This document shows positions 37,701 to 50,700 of a DNA stretch of 64,000 nt, piece after piece (the first letter of the stretch is position 1; every line of letters begins with the position of its first letter). Where the stretch lies: assembly GCA_945859605.1 (NCBI GenBank), contig OX243820.1, positions 30,300,599 to 30,364,598 of the forward strand, in the 5' to 3' direction. Below the pieces are notes generated by a model. It was not told the origin of the DNA and made no database searches. It was given only the letters and a program-made list of their open reading frames with translations. The position numbers were made by a program, and so were the translations under genes. This DNA is from Lumbricus rubellus. Its lineage: Eukaryota > Annelida > Clitellata > Crassiclitellata > Lumbricidae.

Positions 37701-38747
37701 AACAATAAATGTCAGATTCATAAAAACATTGCATTCTTCTGTCACCAGCATCTTTTGTTTCACTCTTCATTTATTCAGAAACTGAAATCAACCTGGATCA
37801 TTTTTGTGTGTAAGCCTTGTCCGGACTCCATACCACCATGATACAGAAGCACGGACCCATCCAAGTAAACGTTCACCAACGCACCAGCCTAAAAATGAGA
37901 AAGTCTTCCCACCTCAATAACTGGTTACTGTTATGTATAAGTATGAAACGCTAAACTCCTTTGTGACTCAGTAGTTGAGCACCTGAAATACTAGCATAAT
38001 CTGACTTCTCTATAGTCTATACCTCAAGTGTTTTAATGACCATGCTCCCATGTAAATACCATTTGTAAATAATATAATTTCAATTATTTTATATTTGGCT
38101 TCTCAAAACCTACCTTTTCTCTTGGGGCTGCACACACTGGGAGCGCTTCTGAAAGGCTCTTGCAACGAGAAGCGTTCTATAAATGGTCAGATACAATACA
38201 ATACAATACATTATTTGCTCCATTCACCCCAATAGATTATATACATGAATCCACAATTCCACTTGACTTCACGAGCAACGGCAGTGTTGTTGGCTCATAA
38301 ACATAATATTTCTGTTTCACTTTAAATACTGTAACTATCTTCACATTGGTGTCACAGAAGCAAATTTGTGAAAATAGTAGAGTTTCAGAATTCATTAGGT
38401 GGAGATAATAATTACATAATTATCAAAAAGAATAACAAACCTGATACCATGCGGGTGGCAGGCCTGGCGAATGCTTCACTGGTACTATAGCAATACCTCT
38501 CTTGAGCACACTGGATTGGCTGTTATAAAGAATCACCACAGTCAAATGAAAATTATTGTGTTCAGAATCAGGCTTCATGCATTCAGTTAGGAAATACTGA
38601 TACTTATTCTGCAAAGACTGTCTCAGATATCAATGTAACGAGTTCCTGTTAAAATCAGTGCTTCATATACATACATACATACAATTTACAATATAACAAC
38701 ATACATACATACAAACATACATACACACACATACATACATACATACA

Positions 38748-38781
<34 letters not shown>

Positions 38782-41700
38782 CACACATACATACATACAT
38801 ACATACATACATACATACATACATACATACATACATACATACATACATACATACATACATACATACATACATACATACATACATACATACATACATACAT
38901 ACATACATACATACATACATACACACAAACATACATACATACAGGGTGCGGCCAAAAAAAATACCCCCCTACGAAAATTGCGATTTCTCGAAAACCGCCG
39001 AATATTTTGTTACAAATATTTTCATTCTTACTCGTAACATATTTTTACATATTCTCTGAAAATTTTATGTGAGTATCTTTATATTTGTGATCATGACATC
39101 AGGCAGAAGAAAGAACTGCATTTTTTCAACTGAACAAGGCATTCACGAAATACAAAATCATATTTTTACATAAAATAGCCTGTGGTGTGCCATAATTACG
39201 TCATTTCCGCTTTGCGGACGTATTCTTCACCGATGAAAAGATCTTTTACATCAATCCATCCATTAATAATCAAAACAACCGCGTATGGGCGAAGAAGAAA
39301 AGCCGATATCCATCCAAGCCGTCTGTTGGTCAAGAGAGCTAAGTTCTCTTCCCACATCATGGTTGCTGCAGGAATCAGCTATGAGGGTAAAGGACGCTTA
39401 CAAAGCCAATGCTAAGACTTAGTACTACGGGGATAATCTTTTGTGTAAGCTTGTCGATGACTGTCACACTGTCTTGGTAAATCAGTTCACTTTTCAGCAT
39501 AATGGACTCTGGAGCGCCCGCTCACGGCGCCAAGCTGGCCCAAGATTGGCTAACAAGTCACTGACCGGACTTCATCGACAAGGACTCATGGCCGTCAAAT
39601 TCCCCAGATATGAACCCACTCGACTATGCTGTCTGGGGTGCAATGCTTGAGACTTACAACAAACTTACCACAAAGCCAGAGAACATTTCTGAACTGAAAA
39701 TATGCACAAATTATCTTTGTTACTTATTGCTGTCATGAAATGTCTGTTGAAACGAAAATAACGTTGTTTCACTTCAGGGTCACACCATTTTGGTGTTCGT
39801 GATTCGAATTTCATTAAATTCAGCCAAGTTGTATACAGATATGTGTCGAATAGACTGGCGAAGTTTTATAACAAAATATTCAGCGGTTTTTAAGAAATCG
39901 CGATTTTCGTATAGGGGTATTTTTTTTGGCCGCACCCTGTACATACATACATACAGACATACAGACACATACATACAGACATACACATACATACAGACAC
40001 ACACACAGACATACCTGTTGAACTTTTCAATCTCCTCAGAAGCGTGCTCATAGTCGCTCTGCTTCAAGACTTCTTCAAAGCATCTTGGCAGAGAAGCTTC
40101 AACCGGGACGTTAATGAATGTGATATCCCCTTCACGATGCAGATTCAACCCTCGTATCTACAAAATTCAGTTTCATTCTTTTTTCAATTTACAGAACAAT
40201 CGTTGAGAACTGGTGTCATTAAGTGCATCTCAAACATTTAGCCAGACAACAATTACAGACTGAGCTGGTATCTAACCGGAATCACTCCAGCAGAAATGAA
40301 CATTCCTTTGTGAAAAGCCTCTGTAGAGCTATGGCCGCGTTACGGCGCCGTATAAATTGCCCTTATTACTCGGCTGTAGGCGTAGAGTTACTTATTATTC
40401 TGCAATTAGCAGTACCGGTACATACCGGCTAATATTAATCATATATACAATAGGACTATGGATTTATATTACATATTATATATATCTTCTTCTTCTTCTT
40501 CTTATATATATATATACAATAGGCCTACATATAATTTTATAAACATTTATTAAGTGCTCACGGTATGACAAAAGCACCAATTCTTGCACTGAGCATATTT
40601 TGTGAGTGTTTGACCCTCAAAGTCCCTTCACTTAGCCTACACAGCAACCACTTCACCAGAGGCTTTCTATATAAGGCATATACATACAAGTTACAAAGTT
40701 AGACATTCCAACTAATCGGAAACTTAATCGCACATAAACATACAAATTTATACACACATAAAGTGTTTGAATGAGCAAATCATAATATATATAATTTATA
40801 TATATATATAAAATAATATATAATATATATTATATATATATTATATATATATATACTGTTATAACCTTGTGAGGTGACAGTTTCAGGAAATTAGCCACTT
40901 TGGTCATCCAATGTTCGCATATTAGGATGGCCTGCGGAACACCGGCTCCTCTCATAGGAGAGTTAGACGGCAGGTTTGTCTTACAGAGCTGACCACGAAG
41001 AGACATGTTGGGGATGGCATAACAGTTGTCAGAGTAGAACAGGGACTGTTCCATTAACTAAAACAAGAAACCAGAAAGTTGGTGCTTGACCAAGCGACCA
41101 AAACATTATATCATTATACAATGACGCAGAGTTAATCATTCCTGCACAAATAAACAGAAGTAAACAGATAAAAGAATTAAAGGATTGACCGAGTATAAGT
41201 ATCATAAACTCATGTATGTTACAACGGCTCCAACCGAATCATCAGAAATTCCATAAACAGATGCAAGGGTGAAAACATTTTTAATAACTTCGAAAGAGAG
41301 ATTAGCGTTAGCTGACTGAAATAAGACTTTTTACATAGCCTTCTCAGTGTGGGAAGCGGTGGTGTAGCGGTAAGTTTGTCACCTTGTGACCGATTGGTCG
41401 CAAGTTCGAATCTACCTCAAGCCACTACGCAGTGACCTTGGACAAGTTGCTCACCCACGATTGTCTGTGAGGAAGGCAACGAGAAACCACCTCAATCATC
41501 TCATCCCCCAGTGGCGTAAAAGTCAATGAATCTGCCTTCGGGCAGAAAACTCATCATCAATCTAATTATCTGACAGTATAAAACTTCTCTATCGTTTGTG
41601 TGGGTCGGACACTGAGGTTACATTACATCAAGACTTCAAGTGCTTTGCTGCAAACAACGAGATACAAGGCAAATTTGTCGACTTACCTGCTAAATGGATT

Positions 41701-44700
41701 TGTGCAGTTGTATTATAGAAGTACTTCTGTACAGTTAAAACTAGCAGAAAGGTCATTGTCCTCCGATTGGAAGTAATTTACCATGGATGATGGGAAAAAA
41801 GGAAAGTATGGGTTGTGCAGTTCTGAAAATTCCTTTAGAAAACAGCCCTGCTCACCAGATGGGAATGCTCCGGCCAGAATCCATCGTTCGAGTACATTTC
41901 AAGGTCAAGGGCTTGAACTTTTCCATCTTTGTTGAATCCAACCTATGACATTGAAGGACATCATAGATTTTAAACTAAACAACTATTCACCAAAGTTTGA
42001 TATTTAGAACAGCATTAAAATCAAGACCAACATAGGCACTCTAACTATTACACTATTGACTGCAGTTTGAGATGGTTAGTTGTGGAACTAACGCTGACTG
42101 TTACGTATACTTAGAAGCAGTTGTCTATTGATGCATTACAATGGTGGCACACCAGAAGCTATTACACTATTGACTGCAGTTTGAGATGGTTAGTTGCCAT
42201 ATTAAACTTCCCATAAAATAATGATTATTATCAGAGTACTTAAGCGAATAATAAAAAATTCTACATGCATCATGATTGCTGACGTAAATTGATTGGTCGT
42301 TATCTAATGCAAAACACCAGACCCGATTTTGCAGGGTCACCTTCGCACATAGGTCTGCATATGTCACACAATGACTCCATGGAAGTCCTATATATACGAC
42401 TTTCTGCTTTGTATGCAATTATTGCAATGTAAGTATAGGCACGGATCTACGCATGTTCACTACTGCACATTATATGTTCAATTGATGCAAGCATGCATGC
42501 CTGCACAGTGCACATGTATGTATGTGTGTTTATGTAGGTGTGTATGTATATAACCGTACTATGCATGCATCAATCAATCAGCCAATCAATCAACCAATCA
42601 ATCGATCAATAAAATCAATCAATCAGCAATTTATGACTAGACAACAATAAGAAAAATATGTATGTGTGCAAACATGTATATATGCATGTATGTAAGCCAG
42701 AGGTTCTCAACCGGTGTGTCGCGACACACTAGTGTGTCGCGAATAGACCGGTGGTGTGTCGCATAAAAATGGTGTGTCGTTGGTGTGTCGCGAAGAATTG
42801 GTGTGTCGCGAAAATCCAGAAGCAAAAATGCCATTAATTGTTAGGCCAGACAATTAACGTAGAGTCATAAAACCACCCAGAATCGTAGATTAGGCCTAAG
42901 ATCGGTGGAATTTAGAATTTTAGAATCGTTGGAAACTAAAAAGCATTCAGTCTCAACATTCTCATCCATTAGAAATTTTATCAGTTTAAAATAGATAAGC
43001 CATTTTAACTTTAACATACTTTTAGGTCTAATTTGATTTTAAAGATATTGACATACAGTCTAATGACGATTGCATGGTGTGTCGCCAAATTTGGATGCAA
43101 GTTTAGGTGTGTCGCGCGCGGAAAAAGGTTGAGAACCTCTGATGTAAGCATTATGAATGTATGTATGTAGGCCTACGTACGATGTACGTATGCACACACG
43201 TAAGTATATATATTAAAACATGTAGGCCTGCATAAATATGTATGCATGCAAATATGTATGTAAGCATATATGCATATAAATACATAGATATTTGCAATAT
43301 GTATGCGTAAGGACATATTAATATAAGGCCTTTCAGTTTCTTATAAATTTATGTAATATCTTGCACTGCATTAGTATCTGCGATTTTTCAGTTGAAACTA
43401 AACATTAATAAAAACATATTCAAAAATCAACAATTATAGCTGACCTTATACTTGGCCAAATAAGGTCGTCTTATTCCTGTCATTTGCATATCTTGTCGTC
43501 TTTCCAAAACACAGCGAACGGGTCGATTTAACCTGTAAATGCATGAAATCACGTGCAGAGACTGGTGCAACAAACATGGTTTGTCCAGGGGGGGGGGCAC
43601 CCGGGCAAGAGGGCGTTGCCCCAATTTTAATCTAATTTAAACTTGCAAAATGGAATATAATGTGTTGTACCTTGACATGCTACTGTCTAAAGATGACTTT
43701 TTACGAGAGAGAAATTGATTGATTGATTGATCCTCAAGTCGTAATTAGGATGACCTTGTTAGCGGAAACTTACATTCTTTTGAGCTTACCTTTTGACACC
43801 ATTACATCTGACAATATGAACTACATGTAGGCCTATGTGCTTGTGCTATGTTATGTGTATATGGTGATCAATAAAGTATATTGATTGAATGATCACTTGA
43901 TTGATCGATCGATTGATCAATCGGGAGCGCTTCTGGGTAAAACATACAAGCGCACATACGTACAAGGAATTACACTTATCGTGGAACAAACTAGCCGTAA
44001 TAGCTTCACCCAAATTAAAAACAACTTATAATGATACAAAGATTGAAAGATGAAATAAATTGAAAAACACATATTTTTACTTGTGAGCTGCAATCGCCGT
44101 AGGAACCGAAACAAGAAACATTCTGCTTTCTTTGCCACCAAAGGCACCACCTAAAATTACAAATAGGCCATTTTATAATTATTAAACAATTACCAATTTA
44201 AAGTACATAATGACGTTGAAATAATTTATTCACGAGCTTAGATGTCAACAATGTAACATACAATTCATCAGGATGATACACAACTTTTTTTTATTAAAGT
44301 GCTGATGATAATGAAACCAATTTTGATCAATGCAAATCGCAATCAGTATTGTTACATTGTCAATGACGAAAACTTTTCAAGTAACCCACAACACTGCTAG
44401 CATTTCTAAGGACATTAAACAGGGAATTCCCATGTGGGAATATGGGTCCTATAGGCAGTATAGTAGGCTTATAGGGCCAATGCTCTATGTGGGCCTGCTG
44501 AAAGAAGAAGCGATCCCATAAGGCATAATAGGGTGAGAATTGCTGGAGGGTTCAGGGAGTTCAACCTCTAGTCTTTCTTAGAACCATAATTTTACTAAAG
44601 TCTTCGTTGCATAACCGCAACATCACATAAATCAACCAAGTTATTTTTCAATAATTCTCATACTGAGGCATGAAATCTGATGTCGTGAAATCACCAACAT

Positions 44701-47700
44701 AGCAAGAATATTTAAAGCCGTTTACAAAGAAATTCAGAAAAATGCAACAGACCTGATCTCTTGGTGTGTATGACAATCTTGTTGCATGCCACATCCAATG
44801 CTGAAGCAATAAGAATCTAGAAAAAGATGTACAGTCACTAATAAAACAATTTAAATATTATCGTATTGTATCTATATAAATTCACAAAGCGCCTCTCACA
44901 GTGTAGCACAAACAGTGAGAAAGACCAGGGAAAAGAAAGTGGTTTTGACTTTTGAGATAGCGAAAAGATGCGCCTGGGTGTAGGGCTGTAGGCTATACGT
45001 GGGGTATCAGTCAAGACTCAAGAGCGAAGGACAAGTTGATAGAGAGAGAACTAGCAGTCAAAAAACCCAACTGTTTCTAAACTATATACATAATTTGAAC
45101 ATAAATATTCGCTTTTTTTAGCATCACCAGCTTATTAACATTAATTGAAAAATCATCAAATCTAAAAGTGCATGACTTGGATGCTATGAAGAACCTCGTA
45201 AGTCCTAACCTGTAATTCAGTAGCAGACTGAGCACCAACGTAGATATCTAACTCTCCGTCCTCTCCCTTCGGTACAGCACGGACGCCGTGTGTTTCCATG
45301 TAGAAGTGCTCCTGCCCGCCAATCCTCACCTCGCTCTCGATCACGTGATCGCAGGAAACAAAAGCAGCTTTCACATCTCCGTAGTTGATGACGCCAGCGT
45401 CACCAGACCATGGATGAAAAGACTTCTTTGAGATGGCATCCTGTGACGTCAACAACGTTAAGAGAATTCATCATTGGTAACCTGTTGGGTAAGACATAGT
45501 AGCTAATTAATTAGGTGCATACCATATAACTTGCAGGCGAGTAGAAGCCTGGGCCCAGTCGGGTGGGGAAGAAGGTGGAGGGGGTTCGAACCTGACTTGA
45601 GTCAGTTAGGCCTACTGATGCGTCACATTCGATGTATGTGACGTTCAGTGTTTAATCTAGACGTCTCTGGGGGGGGAAAGTTCCCCCCCCAGGATTGACA
45701 TTTCCCCCCCCAGAAAAATTTGACAAAATGATATTGTTTTTTTACTGTTTTCATCATTGTTTTACATGAAGTGTTATAATATACGGTTATATTATTTACT
45801 ATTACAATTATGATTATAAATAATGACATTATTAATTTTACTAACATAATATATGATACTATCATGTTGCAATGAGTATAACTTACTGTATATGTTTGTA
45901 TAAACACTATTTTTTTCTAACTAAAAACAGAGATGACATCCCTCCAGAAAATTTGGCAAAATGGTAATAGTTTTAGCTGCTGCTTACATCATCGCATTAC
46001 ATTAACTGTTAAAATATAATATACCGTAATATTATTTACTATTATATGGTTATAGTAAATATTTACTATTATAATAAAATTATGTGACACAATCCTGCTA
46101 AAATGAGTGTTAAGATGACACCTTAAAATGCTTCCATTGCAATGTGGAAATTCCAAAAGTTTCTGGTGAGGCTCTCAAAAAGTACAGGTTTTTTGTTAAG
46201 AAGACACCATAAAATGCTGCCATTGCAATGTGGAAATTCCAAAAATTTCTCATGAGGCTCTGAACAAGTATAGGTTTTTGTTAAGATGACACCTTAAAAT
46301 GCTTCCATTGCAATGTGGAAATTCCAAAAGTTTCTGGTGAGGCTCTCAAAAAGTACAGGTTTTTGTTAAGAAGACACCATAAAATGCTGCCATTGCAATG
46401 TGGAATTTCCAAAAATTTCTCATGAGGCTCTGAACAAGTATAGGTTTTTGTTAAGATGACACCTTAAAATGCTTCCATTGCAATGTGGAAATTCCAAAAG
46501 TTTCTGGTGAGGCTCTCAAAAAGTACAGGTTTTTGTTAAGAAGACACCATAAAATGCTGCCATTGCAATGTGGAAATTCCAAAAATTTCTGATGGGGAGG
46601 GAAATCCCCCTCCCCATACCCATCCCTCTCCTGGTCTCGGCGCTACGCGCCTCACGAGCGTCCTTCGGACGCTCAATTATTGTCTCCCCCCCCCAGAAAC
46701 CTGAATTCCCCCCCCAGAGGACGGGGACTAGATTAAACACTGTGTGACGTTCATCCGGGTACTCAGCAGGATAATTTTGCATAGAGTCCCAACAGTTTTT
46801 TAGTCATCATCATTCTGTATAATAATTGCCAAAGTTTATCCTGCAAAATTCCGGTATGTCGCCACAGACAAAATCTTTGTTAAATGCTTACTTCTTAATT
46901 GTCATCGACTTCATATCCCGACAGTAATGATTAATATAGGCTATTTACAGCGGAAACAAACTAACCTCGATGGCGATGATTGGCTCAAACTCTTCATACT
47001 GCACAACGACAGCTCGTGCTGCTCTTCTTGCAAGGTCATGTGACTCAGCTATGATTGCTCCAATTGTCTGCCCAACCCAGTGCACCTGTTGAAACATGAG
47101 CAAATGCAATACAACATCTACTGAACTGTCTATCTATCTATCTGTCTGTCTGTCTGTCTTTCCATCCATTCATCCATCCATCCCAAACAAACCAGAGTGT
47201 TCACCAATACAGTACCCTTTAACCCCTCCCTCATTAGCAGCAGTAGCAGGCCTAGTAGCCTATATAGTAGTAGTAGTAAAGAAATACATTACATATTTCA
47301 ATAATGTATGAATATTTAATTATTTATTAATTAGGCCTACATTCCCTACAATGACATGAGCAATAGCATTAAGAAAGTAAGTTACAACAAGAATAAAATG
47401 CTGACCTCTTCACTGGCAAAGATTTCCTCTTTTCCCGTCCTCTTTCCAACCACATTGGACTTGATGACGGATGTGTGATCAAGAAAGCAGACAACTCCTT
47501 GCATCGCCAATGCAGCTGATGGATCAACGCTTATGATCTTGGCATTTGCTTTTGTACTCGTAACAAGAGTCAAGTACAACTCTCCTGTTAAATATCACAT
47601 CACGAGGGCCTTTCACGCATGGATCACTTTCAAATACTAATAACTGTCTTGAAACGTGCATATCTATTTTATAGACCTGCATGCATGTATTACCTATATA

Positions 47701-50700
47701 ATACAAAACTTGTTTTCATACATACAAATAAATGCATATGGCCTATATGCATGTGTAGTTGCATACATAAATTATATAAATTACATAATATGCGTCCAAA
47801 CATGAGTATGACTTACATACAAACATATGTTCAGTGCCTTGGAACTGCATGGAAGGTTGCGGGTTCAAATCCACCTCAAGTCGCCGCGCATGGATTCTGA
47901 GCAAGTCCTTCACTTGCAGTTGCTCATGCGCTCGGAGCGCAGCGCTCCGACGTAAACTCCAATTCAGTGTCTGCTCTGCAGTCGGGAGCGTCTCTGTGTA
48001 GAAATCTTGAAGGGGCGCTATAACAAGTGCTGATACATGTACACACAACTACCTCATAATGTGAGCCACATTACAATGGCTGACACTCTGCAGACACTAC
48101 CTTCTGAAGGTCGTATGTCATCGACGAAGACGGCTTCACCAGTCGCACTCTGCTTGGCCCATCTGTGAGTCAGTGGTTGTCCAACCGTATCTGCCTCTGA
48201 CTGTTTGCTGACGATGTCGTAGACCTGAGTTCCAGAGTGTGGCCGCTGAAGCGCCGTCTGGGAGGATGTCAGGTAATTTTCTTCTTCTTCCGTTAGGCTC
48301 AACAAGTCCTGATATCGTAGAAGTCAAGACACAATTAGGCTATAGGGGCTGACCGTGGGAGTGGGCTGACAGATAGCTAGCACGTCAGACGGGTATACGA
48401 CGGGGTAAGGGGCTGCATACATCTATACTTAAACCTGCAAAGATATGTTTAACCCGTTATCAACTGTCGAAGTTCAATTCATGTTTGAGAAATTGTTCTT
48501 ACCGAGCTTGCCTATCTGCTCTCTGATAGGCCTATTTGTTGCATAACTTAATATGGTTATACGACAGAAACTCGTCTATTATAGGCATAGCCTTCTGCTA
48601 CTATTCGCCAGATTTAAATACAATATGCACATAACTAATTCACTCATTCATTCAGAGTATTTGTATAGTAACAATTCAAGAGACCTGCTCAGAGGTGTTC
48701 TCAGCCACAGCTAAAAGAGTAAAATTTGGGTAGCCTAACTTATAGAAAGCAGGCAAGTTTTGTCTAGGCATCACTTGCAAGGCTAATTGGAGGTCATTCC
48801 AGATGGCGGACCCGCAATAACAACAATGTCCACTTCTCAAAAATCAACTTAAATGCTTTGAAAGAAAAGCAATCAGCTAACCAGCTTTTGGTTTCGCTTC
48901 TTGTAGACCTTTAGGAAGAATTTAACAGCAAAACCCTGTGCCACGGCCAACTTATACTTGTCCGAATCTGCACTGGAAAGTCTCGGACGAAGTTCGCCAG
49001 CTAAGCTGGACGTCAGGTCATCCAGGAGACTGCTATCCCAATTTCTATGCATAATAGAAATGCAGATTTGGTGAACGATCAAAGATTAACAAGAATTATG
49101 AAATTACTTAATAGCTATAGACTCTTTGGAAGTTTGGATCAAATAGTGTCAGAATCTCTAGGTTTATTGGAGGTTCACAAGTTACTTGTAGAGATGCTTA
49201 GACATCAATGCAGTGACTCGATCTCTACGACAAAATATCAGCTGTGACCAATGCGATAATGATTTTCGTTTCTTATTTTCCAAACTGACACAACACAGTA
49301 TGACTGCATGAAACTATCTTAATTAACATCAATCTTCTAACAAACTACTAACAGAACATGGAGCCTGCAATGCAACAACGCTAATAGCAGCCTATACAAA
49401 CACGTCTTTCCTATAGAGCTTCAGGAATCGAACTCAATCTCGCTTATCTCCATGCGAGTGTGTTATCCAATTCGCCACCAAGCCCCCTCCACCCCAGATA
49501 ACACAAAGTCATCACCAGAAAATAGATCAAAGCTGTCAATTAATTAAACAAAGGTAGAGAATAAAGAAATTATTTAAACTAATGACCAAACCAGTGTTCC
49601 TAGAAGAAAAGAATTATACTCTTCCTCCTCAAGGGACCACGTCAATTTGCTTTAAACATTATTAACCAATAACCATCTCAATTTTCAATTGTTTCCCAAT
49701 TTATTCCTTACTTAATAAGAAAAAGACATAAAAACAAGAAATGCACCATAGAAAAATTAATAGGAAGTTCGATAAATTAGACAAAACTTGTCTTTCTGTT
49801 CACCTGCCAATAAGTTTCTTTGCAGTTTCCTTGGCAACCAGAGGTGTTGCAGAAAGCCCGCCAAAGACCAAGTCAGCGATCTTAACAATGCTGCTTCCTT
49901 CTTCAAACTCCACATGTATGCCTGCATTGACGTCAGCCAAAGCCAAGTCTTTGCGAACAGACTGCTTAAAACTTTCAAAGTATTCATTCTACAAGCAGAA
50001 TAAAATTATAATAGAATTCTATTTCACAAATATAGCAGAACTAAAGCCACAAATATCTAAATAAAAGTAGTGTTTAAACTGCTCAATGCTCCACCAGAGG
50101 TGCCAGGTCCCCACAACTTCACAAAGATTATAACCCAAGTCTTTCTGAAAAATCTAGAGCTGATACTATAGCTTTTTTGTTGATATCCATACCCCAGAAT
50201 AATTTTATTCCCAATGGAATGCATACAATCATAGAATGAAAATTCTTTGATGAACCAGACTGAAAGCTGTGCAAGCTTGAAAACTGAAATACACTGGAGA
50301 CTCCTCGTAACACAAATTCCGAAATACCACAATCATAAAAAGACGTTCTTGAAATAAGGTTCTTGCTAATTCTTCGAAAACACAACCCTATGAACATTCA
50401 CTTATTGTTTTACCAATTTTAAAACATAAAATGTTTGTTATGGCTAATTGCAAGCACTTTTTCTATTTATCATGTTCAACTGCTGCCGTCAAGACTATTA
50501 TAATCAGCTGACTTCATTTGATTCAACCAGAAATCAGCGTGAGAAAGAGTGCTGTAAACACTACACTACAGAGATGAAACCTACTAGTCTGAAACGTGTG
50601 GCTAGCAAATTTTGCATTGCTTACATGGCGGTTGTAAAATAATTATTACGGCACCGTTTTTGCGCCATACCTGATGCTGCTGCTGATGATGCTGCTGATG

